Assembly: GCF_001655005.1 (NCBI RefSeq)
Contig: NZ_LXET01000051.1
Coordinates: 1 to 64,000, forward strand
Length of the DNA: 64,000 nt
Direction of reading: 5' to 3'
DNA from: Hafnia paralvei ATCC 29927
GTDB taxonomy: Bacteria > Pseudomonadota > Gammaproteobacteria > Enterobacterales > Enterobacteriaceae
The position numbers were made by a program, and so were the translations under genes. The notes below the pieces were generated by a model. The model searched no databases and was not told the DNA's origin. It saw nothing but the letters and a program-made list of their open reading frames with translations. Within the stretch, counting starts at the first letter, position 1; every line of letters starts with the position of its first letter. Positions 34,843 through 43,860 of the stretch are shown in pieces.

Positions 34843-35604
34843 CTAGCCTTGCATTTTAGAAGAATATTTTCTTATATAGTTTAATGGTGTAGTACCGTAG
34901 TATTTTTTGAACACAGAAATAAAATAAGACGCACTGCTATAGCCACACTGTGCCGATACCTGAGCGATACTCTGATGATAAATTGTCAATTGCTCAGCGG
35001 CAAAACGCATCCGACAATCTGTAATGATTTTGGTATAGCTTGTATTTTCCTCACGCAAACGTTTTTTTAAAACGCTAGCGCTCATACATAAAGAACTGGC
35101 AATCGAACCAAGCGCCCATCCTTTAGAAATATTGCTCTGAATTATGGTATACACCTGCGTTCTCACATCGTTCTGACTCACTTTAATCAGAAAAGGCAGG
35201 AAGCGACGATGAGCGAGAAAAACGGAAAGTACAGTGAAGAGCAGCGAGTTTTTCCGTACTCGGCTAATATCATCTAAGTCTTCTTGCTGTGACAGGCTCG
35301 CCGCTTCTGCAAAAATCTTAGGCGCACGACATGGCTCAACGAAATAATCAGGTGATCGCCTAGCCTCATGACAAACTTTAGTAATATCTCTTTTCAGGAA
35401 GGTGAGGTAATTATTTATCGTCTCTCGACTAATGTACGCCACACATTGGTTATCAAAGTGATTAATTTCGAGTGAATTATTTTTACAGGAAAGTAAAATA
35501 AGGCTATTTTCCTTAACGTCAGTGATTTTTTCATTATTAATACTGATTTCGGTATTTTGTGTTGTCAGCACAACTGCGCAGCATTCTTGGCAGCGTAATT
35601 TCAT
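34843..35604 (-). CDS. AraC-family regulator resembling GadX/GadW
   Basis: Predicted transcription activator of 253 residues. The C-terminal 100 residues hold two helix-turn-helix units: WALGSIASSLCMSASVLKKR and SIAQVSAQCGYSSASYFISV, ending KKYYGTTPLNYIRK. The N-terminal part lacks a cupin signature but shows the RKNSLLFTVLSVFLAHRRFLP stretch shared with GadX/GadW. Its A/T-rich coding sequence and long A/T-rich flanks differ from the core genes around it and suggest acquisition. In E. coli, gadW and gadX flank the mdtEF pump, so control of the adjacent pump is the natural inference. A weak ATCCCTT/AAGGGAT inverted repeat lies downstream (34770-34811). Confidence 0.85.
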   Translation of the reverse strand: MKLRCQECCAVVLTTQNTEISINNEKITDVKENSLILLSCKNNSLEINHFDNQCVAYISRETINNYLTFLKRDITKVCHEARRSPDYFVEPCRAPKIFAEAASLSQQEDLDDISRVRKNSLLFTVLSVFLAHRRFLPFLIKVSQNDVRTQVYTIIQSNISKGWALGSIASSLCMSASVLKKRLREENTSYTKIITDCRMRFAAEQLTIYHQSIAQVSAQCGYSSASYFISVFKKYYGTTPLNYIRKYSSKMQG

Positions 35605-35847
35605 AAATAAACTCCATCAAATGGATATTGTTTATGCTGATAATAAACAGATATATAAACTCAAATCGGTTTACTATCAATTGCGATGCTAGTAATGGTT
35701 GTCATTTTTTGGGGGCGCTATTATTTATATTTAAATAGCTAAAATCAACACTTCGCCGCCGAGAAAAGAAAAATCCTAATCTTTATTTAAAATAATGATA
35801 ATAGAAATAAGTCTATTATTAAGAAGTACAAGCAAAGAAAGAAAGGT

Positions 35848-35869
35848 GTCTCTCCCCATAGGGAGAGAC
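35848..35869 (-). terminator. Terminator of mltB
   Basis: GTCTCTCC/GGGAGAGAC stem with a small loop and a following T/C-rich tract, just past the mltB stop. Confidence 0.65.
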
Positions 35870-35877
35870 AATAAGGA

Positions 35878-36975
35878 TCAGTTCTGGAATACACTACCTT
35901 GACGAGCAGCCTGTCCTACAGCCTCACCTAACTGCCACACTGCCATTGCATAATGAGTGCTGTGGTTATAACGAGTGATCGTATAGAAATTCGGTAAACC
36001 GTACCAATATTGGTAGCCCGTCCCCATATCAAGCCGCAGCAGACTAGCCTGCTGATAGCCATCTAATGAACTCTGTGGGCTCAGCCCCGCTTCCGCCAAT
36101 GCAGAAATCGTATAGTTGGTTTTGAAACCGTTCTCTAACGTTGGAGCTTGACCGTTTGCTGGGACTGCAACTTTTTTACCCGACTGCCAGCCATGCGCTT
36201 TGAAGTAATTTGCTACGCTGCCAATAGCGTCTTCCGGATCCCACAGATTAATGTGTCCATCACCATTGAAATCAACCGCATAGCTTTTAAATGAAGACGG
36301 CATAAACTGCCCATATCCCATTGCGCCCGCAAACGACCCTTTTAGACTAAGAGGATCATCGCCTTCTTCCCGCGCCATTAATAAAAAGGTTTCCAGCTCA
36401 CCAGAGAAGTATTCAGCACGGCGTGGATAGGCAAACGACAGCGTCGCCAAAGCGTCAATAATACGGGTTTTTCCCATAACGCGGCCCCAGCGAGTTTCGA
36501 CGCCAATGATACCCACAATGATTTCTGGTGGTACGCCATAAACTTGTTGGGCACGCTGTAACGCATTTTGGTATTGATTCCAGAATACTACGCCATTTTG
36601 CACGTTATCAGGCGTGATAAATTTACCGCGATAACGCAGCCATGCGCCGTTTGGCCCCGCAGGTGGGCGTGTGGTCGGTGCCTGACGATCCATTAGATTC
36701 AATACATAATCTAGACGCTTGGTCTGAGCCAATACGTCATGCAATTGCTGACGGTCAAAACCATGCTCGCTGACCATTTTGTCGACGAAACGATTCATTG
36801 CTGGATCGTAGGCAAAATCCCCCAGTTGCACCTGACCAGAGTGGGAAGGCTCGAGTAAAAATCCCCCCTTGGCAGTCGGTGGGGTGGTTTCAGTCACGTC
36901 GTTAGACGGTTTGGGTTTGCTACTACAAGCAGATAGCAAGACAACAATAGGCAGCAGCGCGGTTAAATAACGCAT
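35878..36975 (-). CDS. mltB: MltB, membrane-bound lytic murein transglycosylase B
   Basis: Outer-membrane lipoprotein that cleaves peptidoglycan glycan strands to 1,6-anhydro products. The start MRYLTALLPIVVLLSAC gives a signal with lipobox LSAC; a frame start 21 bp upstream is not conserved. The family-3 SLT domain has the catalytic Glu in GVETRWGRVMGK near residue 165 and the FAGAMGYGQFMPSSFK and DFNGDGHINLWDPEDAIGS blocks. 365 residues, near the E. coli length. Divergent from mutS. Confidence 0.96.
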   Translation of the reverse strand: MRYLTALLPIVVLLSACSSKPKPSNDVTETTPPTAKGGFLLEPSHSGQVQLGDFAYDPAMNRFVDKMVSEHGFDRQQLHDVLAQTKRLDYVLNLMDRQAPTTRPPAGPNGAWLRYRGKFITPDNVQNGVVFWNQYQNALQRAQQVYGVPPEIIVGIIGVETRWGRVMGKTRIIDALATLSFAYPRRAEYFSGELETFLLMAREEGDDPLSLKGSFAGAMGYGQFMPSSFKSYAVDFNGDGHINLWDPEDAIGSVANYFKAHGWQSGKKVAVPANGQAPTLENGFKTNYTISALAEAGLSPQSSLDGYQQASLLRLDMGTGYQYWYGLPNFYTITRYNHSTHYAMAVWQLGEAVGQAARQGSVFQN

Positions 36976-37296
36976 CGAATATCCATAGCAATGCAAGAAA
37001 AAGTGATCAATATGTTAGCGCGTTGTCTGGAGGGTGCAAACTGGAATCTCAGGTGTCACCATATTAAACGTCCCCGTCTTTTCGCCGTATACATGTATAG
37101 CACTGCATATATACATGCCGTATTTGCGAAGCACTTCCAGATATTAGCTATGTCAGTTTGCAAGTCGCTACGTTAGTATAGCGGCATAAAAATCCGTTCC
37201 AAACGCAGCCGTTAACCGAACGGTTTCGTGGTGCTTAATCAGAACCTAAAAAACCACGACTATCTTTGAATTCAACATATTAGATATAGAAATTCT
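36976..37296. other. mltB-mutS divergent intergenic region
   Basis: About 320 bp without a gene. It contains a 12-bp palindrome TATACATGTATA (37088-37099) whose right part recurs inverted at 37110-37117, making an 8-bp perfect inverted repeat with a 10-nt loop. Promoters for both genes must be here, but I could not assign convincing hexamers. Confidence 0.5.
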
Positions 37297-39855
37297 ATGA
37301 GCGACATGACAAACCTAGACTCACATACTCCCATGATGCAGCAGTATCTTAAGCTGAAAGCTCAGCATCCAGATATCCTGTTATTTTACCGCATGGGCGA
37401 CTTCTACGAGCTCTTTTACGATGATGCCAAACGAGCATCCCAGCTCATGGATATCTCTCTCACCAAACGTGGTGCTTCAGCCGGTGAACCCATTCCAATG
37501 GCGGGTATTCCGCATCATGCAGTGGAGAACTATCTCGCTAAGCTGGTGCAGCTTGGTGAATCTGTCGCGATCTGTGAACAGATTGGCGATCCAGCCACCA
37601 CCAAAGGTCCCGTAGAGCGCAAGGTTGTCCGCATCGTCACACCAGGCACCATCAGTGATGAAGCATTACTCAAAGAACGTCAAGACAACCTACTGGCTGC
37701 CATTTGGCAGGACGCTCGTGGCTTTGGGTTTGCGACACTCGATATCAGCTCTGGGCGTTTTCGCGTTGCGGAACCGGCCGACCTTGAAACAATGGCGGCC
37801 GAACTGCAACGAACTAACCCAGCAGAATTGCTGTACCCAGAAGATTTCGCCTCCATGGCGCTCATTGAAAATCGTCGTGGTCTACGCCGCCGGCCGTTAT
37901 GGGAGTTTGAGCTCGATACCGCTCGCCAGCAGCTTAACCTGCAATTTGGTACCCGCGACCTCAACGGCTTTGGCGTAGAGCAAGCAACTCAGGCGCTGCG
38001 TGCTGCTGGTTGTCTACTGCAATATGTCAAAGATACGCAGCGTACAACGCTCCCCCATATCCGCGGTATTACTATCGAGCGCCAGCAGGACGGTATCATC
38101 ATGGATGCCGCCACACGTCGTAATTTAGAGCTCACACAGAATCTATCCGGCGGGGTAGAAAATACGCTAGCCGCCATTCTGGACTGCACCGTAACTCCGA
38201 TGGGCAGCCGCATGCTAAAGCGCTGGGTACATATGCCCAGTCGCGACCACAAAGCGCTGAATAATCGCCAGCAGGCAATTGAAGCACTTCAGCCATTGGT
38301 CGACGATCTACAGCCGCTTCTCCGTCAAGTCGGCGATCTTGAACGTATTCTTGCACGCTTGGCTCTACGAACCGCCCGCCCACGCGATCTGGCGCGCATG
38401 CGTTACGCGTTCCAACAGCTACCTGAAATTCAGGCGCTTATCGGCGGCCATGCTACACCGCATATCGCAAAACTGGCCGAACAGGCTGGTCAGTTTGAAG
38501 AACTGCGCGAACTATTAGAGCGAGCGGTCGTTGAAACTCCGCCAGTACTGGTACGTGACGGTGGCGTTATTGCGCCAGGATATAATGATGAACTGGATGA
38601 GTGGCGCGCACTCGCCGACGGCGCTACCGACTATTTGGAGCGACTTGAAATTCGCGAGCGCGAAAAACTGGGATTAGATACGCTGAAAGTTGGCTTCAAC
38701 GGCGTGCATGGTTATTACATTCAGGTCAGTCGCGGCCAGAGCCATTTAGTGCCCATTCACTACGTGCGCCGTCAAACGCTAAAAAATGCCGAGCGTTATA
38801 TTATTCCCGAGCTAAAAGAGTATGAAGATAAGGTTCTGACCTCTAAAGGCAAAGCGCTGGCGTTAGAAAAACGTTTGTATGAAGAGCTGTTCGACTTGCT
38901 GTTGCCGCATCTGGCTGACCTACAACAGAGCGCGACTGCGCTGGCTGAGCTGGATGTGCTGAGTAACTTGGCTGAGCGTGCGGACACTCTCAACTACGTA
39001 CGCCCAGAACTGAGCGATAAAGCGGGAATCAAGATCGTAGGTGGTCGCCATCCGGTCGTTGAGCAAGTGCTGAAAGAGCCTTTCATCGCAAATCCGCTGT
39101 CGCTCTCCCCGCAGCGTCGCATGTTGGTCATCACCGGTCCAAACATGGGGGGGAAAAGTACTTATATGCGCCAAGCTGCGCTCATTGTGCTGATGGCGCA
39201 TATTGGTAGCTTTGTCCCTGCAGAGAAAGCCGTTATTGGCCCTGTCGATCGCATCTTCACCCGCGTTGGTGCAGCAGATGACTTGGCCTCAGGCCGTTCC
39301 ACCTTCATGGTTGAAATGACCGAAACAGCCAACATTCTGCATAACGCCACCGAAAACAGTTTGGTGTTAATGGATGAGATCGGTCGTGGTACATCAACCT
39401 ATGATGGATTATCGCTCGCGTGGGCCTGTGCTGAAAATCTGGCTAGCCGCATCAAAGCCATGACGCTATTTGCCACCCATTACTTCGAGTTAACTACGCT
39501 GCCAGAAAAACTTGAAGGTGTATACAACGTGCATCTGGATGCGTTAGAGCACGGCGATACCATCGCCTTTATGCACAGCGTACAAGATGGTGCAGCCAGC
39601 AAAAGTTACGGCTTAGCCGTTGCCGCACTGGCCGGTGTGCCGCGCGATGTGATTAAACGAGCACGCCAAAAGCTCAAAGAATTAGAAACACTGTCGGCGC
39701 AAACCGGCAATAGCCAAATTGATGGTTCGCAGCTTCAGCTATTGGCTGAGCCAGAATCTTCACCAGCAGTGGAAGCATTAGAAGAGCTCGATCCTGATAC
39801 GCTGACACCTCGTCAGGCATTGGACTGGCTATATCGTTTGAAAGGGATGATGTAA
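37297..39855 (+). CDS. mutS: MutS, DNA mismatch recognition ATPase
   Basis: Recognises mispairs and short loops and recruits MutL and MutH. The 852 residues have the mismatch-wedge Phe-X-Glu in GDFYELFYDD near 36-38, connector and clamp domains, and the ATPase with Walker A GPNMGGKST near 614, DDLASGRSTFMVEM and LMDEIGRGTSTYDGLS. The C-terminal tail ends DTLTPRQALDWLYRLKGMM, the tetramerisation segment. Length and motifs equal E. coli MutS. Strand-incision partner mutH is also in this window (50.3 kb). Confidence 0.98.
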   Translation: MSDMTNLDSHTPMMQQYLKLKAQHPDILLFYRMGDFYELFYDDAKRASQLMDISLTKRGASAGEPIPMAGIPHHAVENYLAKLVQLGESVAICEQIGDPATTKGPVERKVVRIVTPGTISDEALLKERQDNLLAAIWQDARGFGFATLDISSGRFRVAEPADLETMAAELQRTNPAELLYPEDFASMALIENRRGLRRRPLWEFELDTARQQLNLQFGTRDLNGFGVEQATQALRAAGCLLQYVKDTQRTTLPHIRGITIERQQDGIIMDAATRRNLELTQNLSGGVENTLAAILDCTVTPMGSRMLKRWVHMPSRDHKALNNRQQAIEALQPLVDDLQPLLRQVGDLERILARLALRTARPRDLARMRYAFQQLPEIQALIGGHATPHIAKLAEQAGQFEELRELLERAVVETPPVLVRDGGVIAPGYNDELDEWRALADGATDYLERLEIREREKLGLDTLKVGFNGVHGYYIQVSRGQSHLVPIHYVRRQTLKNAERYIIPELKEYEDKVLTSKGKALALEKRLYEELFDLLLPHLADLQQSATALAELDVLSNLAERADTLNYVRPELSDKAGIKIVGGRHPVVEQVLKEPFIANPLSLSPQRRMLVITGPNMGGKSTYMRQAALIVLMAHIGSFVPAEKAVIGPVDRIFTRVGAADDLASGRSTFMVEMTETANILHNATENSLVLMDEIGRGTSTYDGLSLAWACAENLASRIKAMTLFATHYFELTTLPEKLEGVYNVHLDALEHGDTIAFMHSVQDGAASKSYGLAVAALAGVPRDVIKRARQKLKELETLSAQTGNSQIDGSQLQLLAEPESSPAVEALEELDPDTLTPRQALDWLYRLKGMM

Positions 39856-39872
39856 TCATTAGCCTGTAGATG

Positions 39873-39905
39873 TAAAAAAGGTGAAGCCGCTAAGCTTCAC
39901 CTTTT
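39873..39905. terminator. Terminator between mutS and rpoS
   Basis: AAAGGTGAAG/CTTCACCTTT stem with A and T tracts on each side, shared by convergent mutS and rpoS. Confidence 0.87.
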
Positions 39906-39959
39906 TGTTTTACGCGTTTTAGAAAACCTGATTCATTCAAAGAATAATGATGAAAACCT

Positions 39960-40946
39960 TTATTCTCTGAACAGGGCCTCAATGCTAAGACCTTGAGCTT
40001 GCAGTATTTCGCGTAGACGGCGCAAGCCTTCAACCTGAATTTGACGCACGCGCTCACGGGTTAACCCTATTTCACGCCCAACGTCTTCCAGCGTAGCGGC
40101 TTCATAACCCAGCAGACCAAAACGACGCGCTAATACTTCGCGCTGCTTGGCGTTAAGCTCAAATAACCACTTAACAATACTCTGCTTCATGTCATCGCTT
40201 TGCGTGGTGTCTTCCGGGCCGCTTTCGTTCTCATCGGTGAGAATGTCCAGTAAGGCTTTTTCCGAATCGCCTCCCAGCGGAGTGTCCACTGAGGTGATGC
40301 GTTCATTCAAACGTAGCATACGGCTAACGTCTGTGACCGGACGATCCAGCTGTTCAGCAATCTCTTCCGCGCTCGGCTCATGATCCAGTTTGTGTGAAAG
40401 CTCACGTGCGGTACGCAGATAAACGTTCAACTCTTTGACAATATGAATCGGCAAACGGATGGTTCGCGTCTGATTCATGATAGCCCGCTCAATAGTTTGG
40501 CGGATCCACCATGTGGCATAGGTTGAAAAACGGAATCCACGTTCAGGATCGAACTTTTCAACCGCACGGATTAAACCTAAATTGCCTTCTTCAATCAGAT
40601 CTAGTAGTGCAAGACCACGATTGCTGTAGCGACGGGCAATTTTCACGACCAGTCGCAGATTACTTTCGATCATTCTACGACGAGACGCGTCGTCACCACG
40701 CAGCGCCCGTCGTGCAAAAAAGACTTCTTCTTCTGCAGTGAGCAGCGGAGAGTAACCGATTTCACCCAGATAAAGCTGAGTAGCATCAAGAACACGTTGT
40801 GAAACGGCCTGCGCCATCAATTCATCGGATGAGTCAACCTCGGTGGGTTCTTCAACGAGTACCTTCTCGTCAAACGCTTCTTCCCCGTTCTCATCGAAGT
40901 CTACTTCTTCATTTAACTCGTTAACTTTCAGCGTATTCTGGCTCAT
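39960..40946 (-). CDS. rpoS: RpoS, stationary-phase sigma factor
   Basis: Sigma-S of RNA polymerase, master regulator of the general stress response. The 328 residues have region 1.2 (ATQLYLGEIGYSPLLTAEEE), region 2 with DLIEEGNLGLIRAVEKFD and FSTYATWWIRQTIERA, the region 3 Lys in VKELNVYLRTAREL that RssB recognises in E. coli (Lys173 area), and region 4.2 LEDVGREIGLTRERVRQIQ. It follows nlpD by 52 bp. In E. coli the main promoter lies inside nlpD, and long-leader sRNA control is expected but was not traced here. Confidence 0.98.
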   Translation of the reverse strand: MSQNTLKVNELNEEVDFDENGEEAFDEKVLVEEPTEVDSSDELMAQAVSQRVLDATQLYLGEIGYSPLLTAEEEVFFARRALRGDDASRRRMIESNLRLVVKIARRYSNRGLALLDLIEEGNLGLIRAVEKFDPERGFRFSTYATWWIRQTIERAIMNQTRTIRLPIHIVKELNVYLRTARELSHKLDHEPSAEEIAEQLDRPVTDVSRMLRLNERITSVDTPLGGDSEKALLDILTDENESGPEDTTQSDDMKQSIVKWLFELNAKQREVLARRFGLLGYEAATLEDVGREIGLTRERVRQIQVEGLRRLREILQAQGLSIEALFRE

Positions 40947-40998
40947 AGCTGTACCCTACCCGTGATATTGCGGGCAGAATACGGCGATTCTGCCCCGA

Positions 40999-41988
40999 CT
41001 ATCGCTGCGGCAAGTAGCGCAGCGGGTTTACGGATTTCCCCTTGTAACGAATTTCAAAGTGCAATCTTACTGAGCTGGTTCCGGTGCTCCCCATGGTTGC
41101 AATTTTTTGACCCGCCTTAACCTCTTGTTGTTCCCGGACCAGCATCGTGTCGTTATGGGCGTAGGCGCTCAGGTAGTCATCATTGTGTTTAATGATGATC
41201 AGATTTCCGTAACCACGCAGGGCGTTGCCGGCGTATACCACACGGCCATCAGCCGTGGCGACCACCGACTGGCCGCGTGAACCCGCGATATCAACCCCCT
41301 TGTTTCCACCTTCGGCAGAAGAGAAGTTGTCGATAATTTTACCGTCAGTAGGCCAACGCCAGGTTCCAACTGGAGCACTGCTGCTTACACTACTGGCTGA
41401 CGAGTTCGGAACGGTTGCTGCGGCAGTCGTCGTTGCCGTCGCTGTCGATGCAGGCAACATTTTGCCAACATTCTGTTTACCCGAATTATCAGAATACGCT
41501 GTGGTTGATTGAGAATCAACACCTGTGCTCTTAATTTGACCACTTGACGGCTGAGTTGGCACTCCACTGGTTCCGTCGTTAGCTGCGAGCATTCCACCAC
41601 TATTGCTATTGGCATCTAATTTAATAGTTTGGCCAACATTGAGGCTGTAAGGGGCTGGAATGTTGTTTTTCTCTGCAAGATCGCGGAAATCGTTCCCCGA
41701 AATCCACGCGATATAAAATAATGTATCACCACGTTTTACGGTATAAGTACCGCCGTTATAGCTTCCCTTCGGAATATTCTGATAACTGCGATTGTATATG
41801 ATACGACCGCCGTCGCCTGTTTGTGCCCCGCCATTATTATTTCCGGCGTTCGACAGCATGCGGTCATTACCACCTCCATTTACGGAGCTTATTGGTGCAG
41901 AGCTATTGTCTGACGTACAACCCGCTAACCACAAAGTTATCAAAGTACACGCCGCTACTTGGCGCCACTTCATCATCGTGCTTCCCAT
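40999..41988 (-). CDS. nlpD: NlpD, amidase-activating lipoprotein
   Basis: Outer-membrane lipoprotein that activates the AmiC amidase during septum splitting. A signal with lipobox LAGC (Cys near 24), a LysM domain (about 80-125, GTYTVKRGDTLFYIAWISGN), a low-complexity Ser/Thr/Ala linker, then a degenerate LytM domain (GVDIAGSRGQSVVATADGRVVYAG, SAYAHNDTMLVREQQEVKAG, RLHFEIRYKGKSVNPLRYLP) that lacks complete zinc ligands, as in NlpD. The start is uncertain: the in-frame ATG at 41976 has GGGAAG at better spacing than the reported one. Confidence 0.96.
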   Translation of the reverse strand: MGSTMMKWRQVAACTLITLWLAGCTSDNSSAPISSVNGGGNDRMLSNAGNNNGGAQTGDGGRIIYNRSYQNIPKGSYNGGTYTVKRGDTLFYIAWISGNDFRDLAEKNNIPAPYSLNVGQTIKLDANSNSGGMLAANDGTSGVPTQPSSGQIKSTGVDSQSTTAYSDNSGKQNVGKMLPASTATATTTAAATVPNSSASSVSSSAPVGTWRWPTDGKIIDNFSSAEGGNKGVDIAGSRGQSVVATADGRVVYAGNALRGYGNLIIIKHNDDYLSAYAHNDTMLVREQQEVKAGQKIATMGSTGTSSVRLHFEIRYKGKSVNPLRYLPQR

Positions 41989-42472
41989 GCTTATGCTTCC
42001 CCCACAACAGCAAAATCAGCGATATCCAACATATTCAGTCTCTTATACGTCTACATTACGAGGAGCAACCGCCACAAGTAATAAGAGCATCACGTGCTCT
42101 GAACCGACTAACCCAACCATAGGGTTAGCGAAAAACATCAAATAAGATAAAAATCAGGTAAGACTCCTCTATAGAGTCTCGCCTGCTGCATTTAGTTTCC
42201 AGCCATATACGACAAGAAGTAATGAATTGGACACTAAAAGCAGAGTGCGGGTCAAATACGAATCAGTAAGAATAATCCCTTTACAGAATTATACCCTTCA
42301 TACTTAAAGCTATATCGGCGCTGGTTACGCTCACTATTCACCCTATTTCTAGGACTATCCCTATTTAAAGGACATTCCCTGAAGAGACAGCACAAGCGTT
42401 ATTCAAAAAGTCAGAATCTTCAGTCGTACAACGCCAGTTATTTTGGATACAGCTTAGCAGTTAGCTGAAAAA
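41989..42472. other. nlpD-pcm intergenic region with an ERIC-like fragment
   Basis: About 480 bp with no plausible gene, in contrast to the tight pcm-nlpD junction in E. coli. Part of it (42294-42348) resembles one end of an ERIC element. Other sequence is A/T-rich with short hairpins such as GACTC-CTCTATA-GAGTC near 42162-42178. Confidence 0.5.
42294..42348 (-). repeat. ERIC-like end fragment
   Basis: TATACCCTTCATACTTAAAG followed by a GCGCTGG...GCTCAC segment resembles the terminal third of the enterobacterial repetitive intergenic consensus in reverse orientation; the rest is not recognisable. Confidence 0.5.
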
Positions 42473-43105
42473 TCAGGCTAATTCTCCCTGAACTAAAGGA
42501 ACAAATCTTACCGGTTCGATAGACTCCACCAAGAAATCATGACCACGGCGCTGTACACAGCGCAGATGCTGGGTTTTATCAAACTCGCCGACGGGTAGAA
42601 CTAAACGACCACCGTCGGCCAACTGCGCCAACAATGCTTCTGGAATTTCAGGCGGTGCCGCGGTCACAATAATCGCATCAAACGGTCCACGCGACGCCCA
42701 GCCCTGCCAGCCGTCACCGTGACGCGTTGAAACATTGTGTAAATCCAACTGCTTGAGGCGTCTTTTCGCCTGCCATTGCAGGCTTTTAATCCGCTCAACC
42801 GAGAAAACATGTTGAACAAGGTGTGCTAACACCGCGGTTTGATACCCCGATCCGGTGCCAATCTCTAGCACTTTAGCCTCTGGCCCCACTCGTAATAGCT
42901 CAGTCATTCGCGCCACCATATAAGGTTGCGAAATAGTCTGCCCCAAACCTATAGGTAAGGCCGTATTATCGTAGGCCTTGTGAGACATGGCCTCATCAAT
43001 GAATTTTTCACGCGGTACTTCGGCTAATGCCTTTAGCACTCGCTCATCACCGATCCCTTGCTGCATCAACTGCTGCAATAAGGTCAGCACACGTCTATCT
43101 ACCAT
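42473..43105 (-). CDS. pcm: Pcm, protein-L-isoaspartate O-methyltransferase
   Basis: SAM-dependent repair enzyme that methylates isoaspartyl residues in aged proteins. The 210 residues include the AYDNTALPIGLGQTISQPYM substrate site, the SAM motif VLEIGTGSGYQTAVLA near 80, and DAIIVTAAPPEIPEALLAQL. Its start overlaps the surE end by 7 nt. Confidence 0.97.
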   Translation of the reverse strand: MVDRRVLTLLQQLMQQGIGDERVLKALAEVPREKFIDEAMSHKAYDNTALPIGLGQTISQPYMVARMTELLRVGPEAKVLEIGTGSGYQTAVLAHLVQHVFSVERIKSLQWQAKRRLKQLDLHNVSTRHGDGWQGWASRGPFDAIIVTAAPPEIPEALLAQLADGGRLVLPVGEFDKTQHLRCVQRRGHDFLVESIEPVRFVPLVQGELA

Positions 43106-43860
43106 TCCTCACCGACCTTAGTCTGTTCAAGCCACGAAGAAAGCAAATCCTGCGCGTGATATGCCGTTAAGTCCACCTGCAAAGGTGTTATCGAGACATA
43201 GCCTTGCTCCACGGCGGCAAAATCAGTATCTGGCCCAGCATCCTGTTTTTCCCCAGGAGGCCCAATCCAGTACAGATCTCGCCCACGTGGATCCTGCTGA
43301 TGAATCACCTTATCAGCAGGGTGTCGACTACCACAACGCGTCACTTTAATGCCTTTAACCTGTTCCAGAGGTAAGTCTGGAACGTTAACATTCAAAATTC
43401 GTCCCGTACGCAACGGGTATTGTGCCAATGCTTTCAGCAAACGGCACGTCACCTGTGCAGCAGTATCATAGTGCTGGAAACCATCAAGTGAAACCGCCAG
43501 CGCAGGAAAACCTAAGTGACGTCCTTCCATTGCCGCCGCGACGGTACCGGAGTAAATCACATCGTCTCCCAAATTGGGCCCCGCATTAATGCCAGAAACG
43601 ACAATTTCGGGATGCGGCCGCATCAGGGCGTTAACGCCAAGGTAGACACAGTCGGTTGGCGTACCGTCAATCACACTGATGTCACCATTCGTCAGTGTCT
43701 CAATACGCAATGGCGATTCAAGCGTCAACGAGTTTGATGAGGCGCTGCGATTACGATTAGGCGCCACAACCTGTACCTGAGCAAACTCACGTAGCGCTAC
43801 CGCCAACGTTTGAATGCCCGGAGCCATTACGCCGTCGTCGTTACTCAGCAAGATCCGCAT
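43099..43860 (-). CDS. surE: SurE, 5'/3'-nucleotidase and exopolyphosphatase
   Basis: Metal-dependent phosphatase acting on nucleoside monophosphates and short polyphosphate. Starts MRILLSNDDGVMAPGI, whose paired Asp residues bind the metal; further motifs VVAPNRNRSASSNSLTL, DGTPTDCVYLG and VSGINAGPNLGDDVIYSGT. The start used gives 253 residues, E. coli length; the frame extends 72 bp further into truD without conserved sequence. It overlaps truD by 20 nt and pcm by 7 nt. Confidence 0.97.
   Translation of the reverse strand: MRILLSNDDGVMAPGIQTLAVALREFAQVQVVAPNRNRSASSNSLTLESPLRIETLTNGDISVIDGTPTDCVYLGVNALMRPHPEIVVSGINAGPNLGDDVIYSGTVAAAMEGRHLGFPALAVSLDGFQHYDTAAQVTCRLLKALAQYPLRTGRILNVNVPDLPLEQVKGIKVTRCGSRHPADKVIHQQDPRGRDLYWIGPPGEKQDAGPDTDFAAVEQGYVSITPLQVDLTAYHAQDLLSSWLEQTKVGEEW

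Noticed and set aside
34843..35604. Prophage or transposon around the efflux/regulator insertion
   Set aside because: No integrase, transposase, terminal inverted repeats or att duplication was seen; only base composition suggests acquisition.
41989..42145. Small genes upstream of nlpD on the + strand
   Set aside because: Frames overlap the nlpD 5' end antisense, have no ribosome site and no recognisable product.
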